Notes: generated by a model not told the origin, from the letters alone. Shown: positions 32,069-43,005, counted from the stretch's first letter. The stretch: DNA of 64,000 bases from Bacteroidota bacterium (GCA_021831685.1 JAKBMG010000004.1:1-64000); one strand, 5' to 3'. A program made the numbers and translations.

Positions 32069-32693
32069 ATTTCTCAAACTGATTTTTCAAATCTTCTAAT
32101 TTTGTTTTTAATAATTCATGTTCTTTTTGTAATTCTTCAATCTTATTTAGTTCATTCATGGCTGCACTATCCTTTTGGTCGTCGCTTCTTTCAGTATCCG
32201 GCATACCTGAAAGCAAATGCGCATAACGCGATTCCTTCATTCCTGGTTGTCTCGGAAGTTTTACAATCAAAGGATTTTCCAATTCCATTAAATTTTTTAA
32301 AATCTCCTCAACTCGTGCTAAGCTTTCAAAGTTAAACATTCTTCCGGTACGTCCTTTAATTTCGCCGGTAGTCTGTGCTCCACGAAGCATTAGCACACAC
32401 ATAATAGCTGTTTCTTCCGGCGATAAATTTAAGTTCTCAGTAAAAGACTGCCGGTATTTTGCTACTCGTATATCGCTTCCAGTTACTCTTCTTGCCAATG
32501 TTTTGCTGCGAAGACTATCCAAAGTTGTACCAATTATTTTTTCATCAAATGAAACAACAGGGTCCCTATTTGTTTTTTGATTGCAAGCATTCATCAAAGA
32601 ATTTACCGTTAACGGATAATATTCAGGGGTTGTCAATTCTTTTTCAATGAGCGTTCCGATGATGCGAACTTCCTCAAAAGTCAAATCTTTCAT
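32049..32693 (-). CDS. YceH / DUF480 family protein
   Basis: VRIIGTLIEKELTTPEYYPLTVNSLMNACNQKTNRDPV. Confidence 0.9.
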   Translation of the reverse strand: MKDLTFEEVRIIGTLIEKELTTPEYYPLTVNSLMNACNQKTNRDPVVSFDEKIIGTTLDSLRSKTLARRVTGSDIRVAKYRQSFTENLNLSPEETAIMCVLMLRGAQTTGEIKGRTGRMFNFESLARVEEILKNLMELENPLIVKLPRQPGMKESRYAHLLSGMPDTERSDDQKDSAAMNELNKIEELQKEHELLKTKLEDLKNQFEKFKKQFE

Positions 32694-32795
32694 CTAAATT
32701 CCTTAATATAATTTGTAATTGCTTAATCATAAAAATATAAATGCGGCATTAAAAGGGAAAATGGAAATTTTACAAGTCTATTTTGAATAGTTTAA

Positions 32796-33938
32796 TCAAT
32801 TGTCAAATACTTTTATAAACTTACTTACCGCCCCGCATCCATTTTGTAGGAATTCTTTATCTATATTTTCAATATAACTCTGGTAAATGTTTTTATTCCC
32901 TAAAATTCCAGTAATAAGTTTGGGAAGTTTTTTAATGTTCGGCTCGTAAATCCCCATTTTTTTTTCAACGAGATATTCCATGTTCCCCTTTTCCTGTTCC
33001 CAAATATAGTTTGTAATAACCTGGATCTTCTTACACATTAAAATTTCCATGAATGTCGAAGCGCCGCATTTTGTTATAACAATATCCGAAATATTTAATA
33101 TCTCATAAATAAAGTCTATATATCCGTAAATTTTCAAATTAATTAAATTATTTTTCTCTTTAAGGTATAATGATTTCCTGTATAGTGACTCATTCTTGCC
33201 GCATATAATTGCAATCTCGATTTCCTTTAAATTGTTTGAAAGAATTTTTAATATCCTTAGCCCCTGCGGTATCCCGTCTCCGCCGCCTAATATTATAATA
33301 ATGTTCTTATTGATGTCAAAACCCAATTTCTTTTTTAATATAGGAATTTCATTTGATTGAATCGGGTTTGAAAATTTCTCGTTAAGTATGAATGGAAATA
33401 AGTGAAGTTTATCCCTGCTTATTCCTTTATTTATGCACCAGTTTTTTAGTCTCTCGCTAAAGACAATAAAATCCTGATTTTTATTTAAAAACCATAACGG
33501 ATGTGCAGTGTATGGATCGGTAACTACAGTGATTACAGGAATTGATATTTTAAGTTCTTCTAAGACTTCATGCAATGGTTGAATCAGGAAAAAATGGAAT
33601 ATGATTACTTTATCCGGTTTTGTTGCACTAAAAATTTCACGTAAATAAGGTTTAACATGAAATGAAATCGTATTGCTGCTAATTTTTCCTATAATGAAAA
33701 CCTTATATATTGCATATATGGTCTGATATAACCATCTTGCCTTTGCTTGCAAAATTCTATAACCGTCCTCAATTACCCATTTAACAATTTTGTTTGTCTT
33801 AGTAAAACCATCAATGAGGATAGGCTCTACTTCATCTCCAAAATTTTGTACCAGTGTATTAGCTATCGATTTAGCCGGCGCTAAATGACCGCCACCGGTT
33901 TTAAGATATAATAAAAAATATTTCTTCTTTTGATTCAT
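32796..33938 (-). CDS. MGDG-synthase-like glycosyltransferase
   Basis: N-terminal LKTGGGHLAPAKSIANTL and C-terminal GGGDGIPQGL...KCGASTFMEIL GT-B features. Confidence 0.75.
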   Translation of the reverse strand: MNQKKKYFLLYLKTGGGHLAPAKSIANTLVQNFGDEVEPILIDGFTKTNKIVKWVIEDGYRILQAKARWLYQTIYAIYKVFIIGKISSNTISFHVKPYLREIFSATKPDKVIIFHFFLIQPLHEVLEELKISIPVITVVTDPYTAHPLWFLNKNQDFIVFSERLKNWCINKGISRDKLHLFPFILNEKFSNPIQSNEIPILKKKLGFDINKNIIIILGGGDGIPQGLRILKILSNNLKEIEIAIICGKNESLYRKSLYLKEKNNLINLKIYGYIDFIYEILNISDIVITKCGASTFMEILMCKKIQVITNYIWEQEKGNMEYLVEKKMGIYEPNIKKLPKLITGILGNKNIYQSYIENIDKEFLQNGCGAVSKFIKVFDN

Positions 33939-33944
33939 AATTTA

Positions 33945-35261
33945 TTAACGAAGAATAGGTGAATCTTCATGAGACATTTTGCCTGTCTCAAGTACTTCAA
34001 GAATTTTATAAGTTCCAAGTTTTCTTGCTTTTAAGAAGCCCGACCACGCTGCTTCTGCAAGCCTTCCTCTATTAAGCAAATCAAACAACCATTGATCAGT
34101 GTATTCCGGGTTTTCCTGCTTAATGCCCGCTTGTATTTCAAACAACCATTTTGCATTAAATTGTTCCTGCGATCCGATAGGTGGCGTCATAATTATTGGA
34201 AGTCCTAAACCAGCATAAAACGACAGTTCACTCGGCTTCGTCCATAATATGTCTGTTGTACGAATCGCCTCGTTAAACTTAACAAAATAATTCTCTAATT
34301 TATCCGAATAAATAATATTTATATTCTCATTTGCCGGACTGATTTCTTTCTTAACATTCTCAAAATAATTCTTTACTGTTTCTTTTGTGCCTGCGGCTAA
34401 GTTCAATCTAATTTCTCCTGATTGCAATTTTCCTTTTAAGCTTAAAGCAATAGTTCTACCCATTTCCTTTTGAGCACCTGCTCCTCCGACACTAAAGGTG
34501 ATGGTGAGCTTTCGTGTATCTTTAAATTTACAATTATCTTCGCCAAGGAAATATTTTACGCCCATTTCATGCATTTCCCAAAATCGATTATTTGGATCGA
34601 GGTAAAACAATCGCTGCGTTAAGTCAGCTTTTAATATTCTCAAATCCTTTCCACCTAGCAAATTATCCGACAGCGGAAATCCTGTGGTAAAAATCCTTTC
34701 AGTGGGAACACCGTAAGCACTTAGTCTTTGTGCTGCTTTTCCGCATGGTGCAAAATAAATTATTCTGCTTTCCCATGGCTCCTCCGCCACCCAAACCCTG
34801 TTTAAATCGGCATCGCAAATAATACAATAGATACTGTCGTATCCGTTTATATCCGCAGCTATTGCAGGAGCAAAAAAGGAGGTTACCAATGGTAAATGTT
34901 TCGTGCTGATTTTTTTCAACATTCCCGAGCATAGTCCCTTTTTTATACTCGATGTTAAAAGGTCAACTTGAAAAGTTTTGTTAGATAAATTTCTCATCGG
35001 ATAAAATGAAGGGATGCGAAGAAATGAATCCAAAATATTAAATACTGGGTTCCCTATAAACGGAATACCTTTGGCGCGTGAAAGAAATTCATAGACGTAA
35101 AGAAGCCTTTCCCATAAGATTTTTTCTGATGGCGATACTCCATCGTTAGCGCCTACTAAAATAATTTCTTCTTCGGCTATTTTGCTTAATGGATCTACCG
35201 CTCGAAGATGACCATATCCCATACTTGCCGATACAACCCACGCCTTTATTTCTGATTCCAA
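33945..35261 (-). CDS. Uncharacterised protein with GT-B-like SMGYGHLRA N-terminal motif
   Basis: SASMGYGHLRA motif reminiscent of MGDG synthase/MurG-type N-termini; lies 3' to 5' with the preceding GT. Confidence 0.5.
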   Translation of the reverse strand: MESEIKAWVVSASMGYGHLRAVDPLSKIAEEEIILVGANDGVSPSEKILWERLLYVYEFLSRAKGIPFIGNPVFNILDSFLRIPSFYPMRNLSNKTFQVDLLTSSIKKGLCSGMLKKISTKHLPLVTSFFAPAIAADINGYDSIYCIICDADLNRVWVAEEPWESRIIYFAPCGKAAQRLSAYGVPTERIFTTGFPLSDNLLGGKDLRILKADLTQRLFYLDPNNRFWEMHEMGVKYFLGEDNCKFKDTRKLTITFSVGGAGAQKEMGRTIALSLKGKLQSGEIRLNLAAGTKETVKNYFENVKKEISPANENINIIYSDKLENYFVKFNEAIRTTDILWTKPSELSFYAGLGLPIIMTPPIGSQEQFNAKWLFEIQAGIKQENPEYTDQWLFDLLNRGRLAEAAWSGFLKARKLGTYKILEVLETGKMSHEDSPILR

Positions 35262-35499
35262 TTTGCAATCCTGTTAAAAATATTTTTCCTAAGACATTGT
35301 AAATATAAAACTTGAATTATTAAGAAGATGTTAAGAATTGACCATCCAATCCGGTATAGGGTTACTCTCTGATGCTTTATTTTAGATACCGTTATTTTTA
35401 TTTACTTAAGTTTTGTCCTAAATTCTATTATATTTCAACCGAAAAGTTAACCGGTCTTCAGTTGTAAATCTATTTTTGAAAATTTCCTAGAAGATTTTT

Positions 35500-38400
35500 A
35501 TGAATTATAAATTAAACAAAGCCATTGTCTTCCTATTAGTATCCATAGCTTTTTCGGTTACCTTAAAATTATTTGCTCAGATAAACGATCCGAATTTTAA
35601 TGAACGATTCAATCTTTCAAGCTATACGGTTTTTACTCCCGGCAGTGATGTAACAGTAAATCTTTTCTCTAACTCAAAAACTGATAATAATTTTCAATTC
35701 AGACTTTTTAAGATCACCGATCCGGTTAATTTTTTTTCAAAAATAGATAAGAATTCCCTCAGGATAAACTTTGATATCTGGGCAAATGACAGGCAAATTT
35801 TGCTGAAGTATACAAAGCTGGTTAAGCAATGGAATGCGGAAATAAATACTTCCGGAAATTTTGGGGCTAATAATAATCTTGACGTAGGAAAAATTGACGA
35901 AGCAGGCACTTATATTCTCCAGGCAATAAAAGGGAACTATGTTGCTTATTGCGGAATTGCGGTTACAAACACAGCTATCATCTATAAAAATAGCGGCAGG
36001 CAGGTTCTTGCCTTTGTTGCCGATTCCAAAACCGGTGATGTAATTAAAAATGTCAAATTCAGTTTATATAACGACAATAAACTCATTGCTAAAAAAGATG
36101 CCGATAGCTCAGGTTTAGCTCTATTTTCAATTAAGGGAAATATTGACTTCAGCGACGAGAATGCGTTGCTGGTTGCCCAAACTAAAGACGAAACAATTTT
36201 AAGCGATCCTTATTTTTATTTCCGGCTCGACGCAAAACCCTACACCGCCTATATCTATACGAATCAGCCTGTTTATCGCCCCGGGCAAACTGTTTTTTAC
36301 AAGGCTATCATCCGTGAACGAAAGGGCAATAGCTTGATAAATGTTGCCGGTGAAAAATTTAAAATCATAATAAGAACGCAAAAGAGGAAAGATATTTTTT
36401 CTCAAGAGATGACAACAAACGAGTTCGGCGCAATATCCGGAAGTTTTAAGCTTAGCGATGATGCCGAGCTTGGAAATTATTCCGTCATTGTTGCCAAAAA
36501 TAATCAACCTTACTTTGGTTCATTCAGTGTCGAAGAATATAAAAAACCTGAATATTCGGTCACGGTTTCAACTGCTAAAAATCAATATGCGGTAACCGAC
36601 ACTATAAATGCGACGATTTCTGCTAAGTATTATTTCGGCTCTCCTGTTACGGCTGGAACGGTTAATGTAAAAGTATTTAGACAGCGTTATTGGAGACCCT
36701 GGTGGCATGGTTCCGCGTTTGCATGGTTCTATAACTCATTCAATATGGGGAAAATTAACTATCATAGTCCAAATGAATTAATTACTCAACAAGAAGGAAC
36801 GCTTGATAAAAACGGTCATTTAATTTTCCATTATACAGTTGATTCAACTTTAAGTAATGACTTTACCTATACTATTGAAGCTGAGGTGACTGATAATTCG
36901 CGCCAAACCGTCTCAGGCTCTGAGGATATTTTTGTAACAAGAGGCAGTTTCAATATATCTACTTCTCCGGATAAATATTTTGTTGAAGCCGGAAGACCGA
37001 TTGACCTAAATGTTACTGCATCCGATTTTATAAACAAACCTGTAAAGACTGAATTCGAATTAGTTGTAAATTACCCGGAACAAAATATTCATGGTAAAAA
37101 TTATTTCAGACCTCCGGACGACACGATTCACGGTTCAACGGATTCTACAGGAAAAGGCGTTATCTCTTTTCTTCCGCGACAGCTTTATCAGGGAAGCTAT
37201 AATTATTTGGTCATTGCTCACGATGAAAAAGGTAGAAAAATTACTGCTGCCGGTTATTTTACCATCGGCGCTTTTCACGGAAATACATTTGAGGGGAATA
37301 GGTACGGAGTTCAGATTGAAACAGATAAAGACTCGTATATCAAAGGAGATACTCTCACAGCTGCCATTTTCCTTTCTCAGCCAAACGCACAGATTCTTGT
37401 TAGCTACGAGGCGGCTAATTTTCTTGGCTATAAAATTTATGACGTAAAAGGTACTTCGCTGAATATAAAAGAAAAGCTAACAACTGATTTTGCGCCAAGC
37501 TTCAATATTTCCGTTACCTTTATGAAAGATAAACAGCTTTACACAAGCTCGAAGTTGATCGGAGTGCTTGATAAAGACAAGCTGCTTAACATTTCTTTGA
37601 AGCCGTCAAAGAAAATCTTTAAGCCTGGCGAAGAAGCTTCTTATAAAATATTGGTGACGGACCAAAAAGGAAAGCCGGTTAAGAATGTATATCTTTCTTT
37701 TGGTATGATTGACGAGAGTATTTATTCTATCATGAAAGATAACACGCCGGAGATTCAAAACTTTTTTTATGCACCAAAATATTCTTTCATGCCGGTTTAT
37801 AGCTCGCTTCAAAATAATAATTACAACGGCTCCAGCCGAAGGCTGCTGCTAACGGATAAAGTTTTATATAATGCAAAAAAACTTAGCGAAAAAGGAAACG
37901 CCGGTCTTTCAGGTAAACTAATTTCCCGCCCCGGTTTTGTAAAATATGATAATATTTTTGTCCTCCTTAGCGGTGAAAAGTATTTTTACAAAATTAAAGC
38001 TGATTCCCTCGGCAATTTTAATTTTAATGATATTGTAGCCAGTAATTATGATTTTTATATCCTTCTTGATAACGCCGAATTGCTTTACAAAGGAAAAGTT
38101 GACGTAACCGGAATGGCTTCTCAAAACTTTGATATGGGGGATTTTCAAAACACAATTCCAACCCCGCCCTCTCCACGATTTCTTGGCGGGCAAGATTTTG
38201 TTAAAATGAATTCCGGAATTTCTCGGACTATAGCGACACAACAAGGAATAATGTTCAGGGGAATGAGCGAAACACAATATATTCAACCGCAGCTAAGATC
38301 AAATTTTGTCGATGCGCTTATCTGGAAACCTGATGTAGTTACTAATGAAAACGGTATTGCCGATGTTAATTTCAAAATGCCGGATAATTTAACTACCTGG

Positions 38401-40497
38401 CGAGCTACAGTTAAAGGCATAACTGCAAACACGGAAGCCGGGCAGCAAGAGGATAAAATTATTTCAAGAAAAAATTTATTGATACGAATAGAAGCTCCGA
38501 GATTCTTTAGGCAGGGTGATGAGGTTACCATTTCAACAATCGTTCATAATTATTTAAACGGAATAAAGAAAGTTAAAATTTCTTTTGCACCCAAAAATAT
38601 TCAACTTGTTGAATCGAAAATTGATCAGCCGGGATCAAGTAAAAATGAAAAATGGGAGAAAAGAAATTCCTATTCAATTCCGGTTCAAAATAATTCCGAA
38701 GTAAGAATTGATTGGAAAGTAAAAGTTACTGCACCCTCAGATAGTGCGGTATTGCTTGCAGAAGCATTGACTAATGAAGAATCAGATGCAGTGGAAATAA
38801 AAATCCCGGTACATCCAGCAGGTATAAAAGAAATTAATCCATTAATTGCAGATATTTCCGGCAACAATTCCAGTAAGGATATTGATTTTATCATTCCTAA
38901 GAACTCAGATGTTCGAGCCGCGAAATTTTCTTTCTCGGTTTCACCTTCACTTGCCGGGACAATATTAAAAGCGCTTGACGATCTCGTCGGCTATCCTTAC
39001 GGTTGTGTTGAACAAACAATGAGCCGGTTCTTACCATCAATAATTGTCGCAACTACTTTTAAAGAAATAAATGCTCCTTTAAAAGCGGAAACCTTAAAGG
39101 AACTTCCGGTGGACGTTGATGCGGGGTTAAAAAGATTGTATGGCTTTCAGCATCCCGATGGAGGTTGGGGCTGGTGGACGAATGACCAGACAAATCCATA
39201 TATGACTGCCTATGTTATTTACGGAATGAGCCTTGCTAAAAACGCCGGATTCTCAATAGATTCAACTTCGTTTAATTATGGAATAGAAAACCTGACAAAA
39301 CAATTAAAAAATTATAATAGCTTAGATCCGACAACAATTGCTTTTATGATTTATGCATACACGACGGCAATGGCTGGAAATAATTTTGATCATTTAACCT
39401 ATGTCAAAATTATAGATGAACTAATTCAGAAAGATTTGAACCCATATTCTCTCGCTTTGATTTCTATAGCTTTGAATAATATGAACTCCCGAACACTTCT
39501 CTATTCCGTTTTAGAAAAATTAAAAAAGTTGGTTCAAGAAGAAAAATCATTTGCTTTCTGGAGCGGTAAGGAATGGCACTATTCATGGCAAGAAGATAAA
39601 GTTCAAACTACAGCGTTTGCAGTAAAAGCTTTGTTGAAAAACAATTTTGATCCTGAGCTTATTTCCAAAGCAGTAAGGTGGCTGTTAAACCAGAAGCAGG
39701 GATTTTCATGGCAGTCAACACAACAAACCGCCAGTGTTATTTTTGCTTTATCAGATTATCTTAAATCGACTAATGAACTTAATCCCAATTTTGACGTTTC
39801 TGTTTTTTTGAATGGCAAAAAACTTTTTACTAAGCAATTTACTAAAGAAGATATTTTTAGCGATGAGTCGACAATTAAAATTGATGGCTCCAAAGAGGAT
39901 TTGTTGAAAAAAGGTATAAACAAAATTACAATAAAAAAATCAGGCAGCGGTAAATTATATTTTAGCGGAGTAAATGAGTTCTATTTGCCTGAGAAAAAGA
40001 TTGCTGATCCAAATAGCAAAATTGATGTAAAGCGCGAATACTTTGTTCTGAGACCGCAGCAAAGTGATAATAAAATCATTTATTCAAAAGAAAAACTTAA
40101 CGGTACGGTAGAGTCTGGCGATTTAATTCTTGTTAAAACTCATGTAGAAATAGACGAAAATAATCTTCAATATTTAATTCTTGAAGATATGCTTCCTTCC
40201 GGTTTTGAAGCTGTAAAAGATGAAAACAATTTCCAGATTGAAGGTGAAAACAATAACCGCTTTTACGGCGGATTTGGATTTAGACCAATGAACTGGTTTT
40301 ATGCTGATAAAGAATATCATGACGACAAAGTCTCCTTCTTTGTAACCAACTCTACAAAATCAATGAATTTTTCGTACATAATTCGGGCAGAAATACCCGG
40401 AGACTTTAAGGTTTCCCCGGCTCGATGCTATCTAATGTACTATCCGGAAGTTATCGGAAGAAGCGCTTCCACAGAGATAAAAGTTCGCGATCGGTAA
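35500..40497 (+). CDS. Alpha-2-macroglobulin family protein with thioester motif
   Basis: MG domains, YRPGQTVFYKAIIRE, PYGCVEQTMSRFLPS thioester-type motif, HPDGGWGWW terpenoid-cyclase-like domain. Confidence 0.92.
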   Translation: MNYKLNKAIVFLLVSIAFSVTLKLFAQINDPNFNERFNLSSYTVFTPGSDVTVNLFSNSKTDNNFQFRLFKITDPVNFFSKIDKNSLRINFDIWANDRQILLKYTKLVKQWNAEINTSGNFGANNNLDVGKIDEAGTYILQAIKGNYVAYCGIAVTNTAIIYKNSGRQVLAFVADSKTGDVIKNVKFSLYNDNKLIAKKDADSSGLALFSIKGNIDFSDENALLVAQTKDETILSDPYFYFRLDAKPYTAYIYTNQPVYRPGQTVFYKAIIRERKGNSLINVAGEKFKIIIRTQKRKDIFSQEMTTNEFGAISGSFKLSDDAELGNYSVIVAKNNQPYFGSFSVEEYKKPEYSVTVSTAKNQYAVTDTINATISAKYYFGSPVTAGTVNVKVFRQRYWRPWWHGSAFAWFYNSFNMGKINYHSPNELITQQEGTLDKNGHLIFHYTVDSTLSNDFTYTIEAEVTDNSRQTVSGSEDIFVTRGSFNISTSPDKYFVEAGRPIDLNVTASDFINKPVKTEFELVVNYPEQNIHGKNYFRPPDDTIHGSTDSTGKGVISFLPRQLYQGSYNYLVIAHDEKGRKITAAGYFTIGAFHGNTFEGNRYGVQIETDKDSYIKGDTLTAAIFLSQPNAQILVSYEAANFLGYKIYDVKGTSLNIKEKLTTDFAPSFNISVTFMKDKQLYTSSKLIGVLDKDKLLNISLKPSKKIFKPGEEASYKILVTDQKGKPVKNVYLSFGMIDESIYSIMKDNTPEIQNFFYAPKYSFMPVYSSLQNNNYNGSSRRLLLTDKVLYNAKKLSEKGNAGLSGKLISRPGFVKYDNIFVLLSGEKYFYKIKADSLGNFNFNDIVASNYDFYILLDNAELLYKGKVDVTGMASQNFDMGDFQNTIPTPPSPRFLGGQDFVKMNSGISRTIATQQGIMFRGMSETQYIQPQLRSNFVDALIWKPDVVTNENGIADVNFKMPDNLTTWRATVKGITANTEAGQQEDKIISRKNLLIRIEAPRFFRQGDEVTISTIVHNYLNGIKKVKISFAPKNIQLVESKIDQPGSSKNEKWEKRNSYSIPVQNNSEVRIDWKVKVTAPSDSAVLLAEALTNEESDAVEIKIPVHPAGIKEINPLIADISGNNSSKDIDFIIPKNSDVRAAKFSFSVSPSLAGTILKALDDLVGYPYGCVEQTMSRFLPSIIVATTFKEINAPLKAETLKELPVDVDAGLKRLYGFQHPDGGWGWWTNDQTNPYMTAYVIYGMSLAKNAGFSIDSTSFNYGIENLTKQLKNYNSLDPTTIAFMIYAYTTAMAGNNFDHLTYVKIIDELIQKDLNPYSLALISIALNNMNSRTLLYSVLEKLKKLVQEEKSFAFWSGKEWHYSWQEDKVQTTAFAVKALLKNNFDPELISKAVRWLLNQKQGFSWQSTQQTASVIFALSDYLKSTNELNPNFDVSVFLNGKKLFTKQFTKEDIFSDESTIKIDGSKEDLLKKGINKITIKKSGSGKLYFSGVNEFYLPEKKIADPNSKIDVKREYFVLRPQQSDNKIIYSKEKLNGTVESGDLILVKTHVEIDENNLQYLILEDMLPSGFEAVKDENNFQIEGENNNRFYGGFGFRPMNWFYADKEYHDDKVSFFVTNSTKSMNFSYIIRAEIPGDFKVSPARCYLMYYPEVIGRSASTEIKVRDR

Positions 40498-40528
40498 TGA
40501 AGTAACGTTATTAAGTGACTCTTGGAAA

Positions 40529-40550
40529 ACCTGTCTGCCGCCAGGCAGGT
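40529..40550. repeat. GC-rich imperfect palindrome ACCTGTCTGCCGCCAGGCAGGT
   Basis: Read directly; related to palindromes at 87 and 53799. Confidence 0.7.
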
Positions 40551-40810
40551 TGGAGAAATGGAATTATGCAGTATTTTCATTACCCCAATACTCCATTTCT
40601 CCATTTTTCCGCCACTCCATCTTTATTTCCCACGATTCCTCCTTCTTTCCCTCTTATAAGAAATAATCAGGCACTTTAGTTATAAGTTCTTAATTATGAA
40701 AACCTTCCTTTGAATAATTCTTTGAAAATTTTGAATAAACTGGTTGGCATATATATTGATTTTTAATTGCCATCTGTTAAAGTCTATTTTTTAACAAAAA
40801 AGATTGAAAA

Positions 40811-41047
40811 ATGATTAAGGGAACTGTAATTATCGACCGGGATATTTGTAAAGGATGTGAACTCTGTATAGTCGCATGTCCCCAAGAAAGTCTTGGATTA
40901 TCTAAGCAAATTAACATAAACGGGTACCGCTTTGCTGAACTTGTTCAGGATAATTGTACAGGTTGTGTCAATTGCGCTCTTGTTTGCCCAGATGTGGCAA
41001 TAACTGTTTACCGTCAGCCAAAATCGGCAATAAAAAATGCCGGTTAA
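40811..41047 (+). CDS. 4Fe-4S ferredoxin subunit of 2-oxoacid:acceptor oxidoreductase
   Basis: CKGCELCIVACP and CTGCVNCALVCP; heads kor-type operon. Confidence 0.88.
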   Translation: MIKGTVIIDRDICKGCELCIVACPQESLGLSKQININGYRFAELVQDNCTGCVNCALVCPDVAITVYRQPKSAIKNAG

Positions 41048-41079
41048 ATAGTAATCTATGACCTAAAAACTTTTAATGA

Positions 41080-42207
41080 TTGGTTTTACAAATGGAACAA
41101 GAAAAAATATCGAAAAACGAAGCCAGCCAAAACGGTAGGGAAGCCCGGCTTATGAAAGGTAATGAGGCATTAGCCGAAGCCGCAATAAGAGCAGGAATTG
41201 ATGCGTATTTTGGATACCCAATAACTCCTCAATCTGAAGTGCTGGAATACTTTACAAACGAAATGCCTAAACGCCACGGCGTAGTTCTCCAGGCAGAAAG
41301 CGAAGTTGCCGCAATCAATATGATTTACGGTGCTGCCGGCGCCGGCGGACGGGTTATGACATCGTCTTCAAGTCCGGGAGTAAGTCTTATGCAGGAAGGG
41401 ATTTCTTATATTGCTTCTGCTCAGTTGCCTTGCCTAATTGTTAATGTAAGCCGCGGAGGTCCCGGATTAGGCACAATCCAACCTTCTCAAGGTGATTATT
41501 TTCAGGCTGTTAAAGGCGGCGGACATGGTGATTATCATTTAGCCGTTCTCGCCCCTTCTTCTGTTCAAGAAATGGCTGATTTTGTTTTTGACGCTTTTCG
41601 CCTTGCAGAAAAATATCGAATTCCCGCTATGATATTAGCCGACGGAGCTTTAGGACAAATGATGGAAAAGGTTATACTCCCCGAAGAAGGCTCTCTTCCA
41701 AAAATGCAAAAACCCTGGGCTACTACCGGTAAACCCAATTCTCGTGAAAGAAATATTATTACTTCTCTTTTCATTGAACCTGAAAAAATGGAAATGATAA
41801 ATCTGGGACTTCAGGAAAAGTATCGCCAGATGCAATCAGAAGTCCGGTTTGAAGAATTTGCTCTTGATGATGCTGATATTGCTCTTGTGGCTTTTGGTCT
41901 TTCAGCGCGGATCTGTCAAAAAGTTGTTGACCTCGCAAGGGAAAAAGGTATTAAAGCCGGATTGTTAAGACCAATCACCCTCTACCCTTTCCCTAAAGAT
42001 ATTTTAAGCAAACTTGCCGAAAAGGTAAATTTTATGCTCGTTGTTGAAATGAATGCCGGACAAATGATTGAAGACGTAGCATTGGCGGCTAATGGAAAAT
42101 GTCCTGTCTATTTTAAAGGTAGAATGGGCGGAATGATTCCCTCGCCGGAAGAAGTTCTAAAAGAATTGGAATCTCTTGTTGAAAAACAAAGCGTAAGTCA
42201 AGATTAA
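41080..42207 (+). CDS. 2-oxoacid:acceptor oxidoreductase alpha subunit
   Basis: GNEALAEAAIRAGIDAYFGYPITPQSE, SSSPGVSLMQEGISY. Confidence 0.9.
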   Translation: MVLQMEQEKISKNEASQNGREARLMKGNEALAEAAIRAGIDAYFGYPITPQSEVLEYFTNEMPKRHGVVLQAESEVAAINMIYGAAGAGGRVMTSSSSPGVSLMQEGISYIASAQLPCLIVNVSRGGPGLGTIQPSQGDYFQAVKGGGHGDYHLAVLAPSSVQEMADFVFDAFRLAEKYRIPAMILADGALGQMMEKVILPEEGSLPKMQKPWATTGKPNSRERNIITSLFIEPEKMEMINLGLQEKYRQMQSEVRFEEFALDDADIALVAFGLSARICQKVVDLAREKGIKAGLLRPITLYPFPKDILSKLAEKVNFMLVVEMNAGQMIEDVALAANGKCPVYFKGRMGGMIPSPEEVLKELESLVEKQSVSQD

Positions 42208-42219
42208 AAGGAAAAATCT

Positions 42220-43005
42220 ATGGAAATGATAATGGAAACAGAAACAGCAACTACTTTAAATGGTTTTGAACTGGTTTACAAAAAACCTTCTACATTGACT
42301 GATACACCTTTTCATTATTGCCCCGGATGCGGACATAGTGTTGTGCATAGACTTCTGATGGAAGTAATAGAAGAATTGGGGATTCAGGAACAAACCGTTG
42401 GTGTCGCTCCTGTTGGATGCTCGGTCTTTGCCTATAATTATATGAACATCGATATGCAAGAAGCAGCTCACGGAAGAGCCAGTGCTGTAGCGACCGGGAT
42501 CAAAAGAATTTTACCTGATAAGTTTGTGTTTTCTTATCAAGGTGATGGAGACTTAGCTGCCATTGGAACAGCCGAAACGGTTCATACAGTGAATCGCGGT
42601 GAAAATATTTTAATGATTTTCATTAACAATGCAATTTACGGAATGACCGGTGGGCAAATGGCGCCAACTACTTTGCTTAAACAAGTTACGTCAACTTCTC
42701 CTTACGGAAGAAATAAAGAAGCAATGGGTTATCCGCTAAAAATAACTGAACTTCTCGCTCAACTTCCAGGCGCATACTATGTTTCAAGACAAGCCGTTTA
42801 CAATGTAAATGCTGTAAGAAAATTAAAGAAGGCAATTGAAAAATCTTTTGCCTATCAAAAATTAAATAGAGGAACAAGTTTTATTGAAGTCGTTTCAAAC
42901 TGTCCATCCGGTTGGAAGATGACACCGGTTGAAAGCAATGTATGGCTTGAAAAAAATATGTTTCCGCAATATCCTTTGGGCGATATTAAAACGCCGAAAG
43001 ATTAA
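42220..43005 (+). CDS. 2-oxoacid:acceptor oxidoreductase beta (TPP-binding) subunit
   Basis: YCPGCGHSVVHRL, SYQGDGDLAAIGTAE, NNAIYGMTGGQMAPTT. Confidence 0.93.
   Translation: MEMIMETETATTLNGFELVYKKPSTLTDTPFHYCPGCGHSVVHRLLMEVIEELGIQEQTVGVAPVGCSVFAYNYMNIDMQEAAHGRASAVATGIKRILPDKFVFSYQGDGDLAAIGTAETVHTVNRGENILMIFINNAIYGMTGGQMAPTTLLKQVTSTSPYGRNKEAMGYPLKITELLAQLPGAYYVSRQAVYNVNAVRKLKKAIEKSFAYQKLNRGTSFIEVVSNCPSGWKMTPVESNVWLEKNMFPQYPLGDIKTPKD

Noticed and set aside
42220-43005. Kor-type operon as evidence of reductive TCA cycle
   Set aside because: Substrate specificity and direction cannot be read from the sequence, and no ATP-citrate lyase or other diagnostic genes are in the window.
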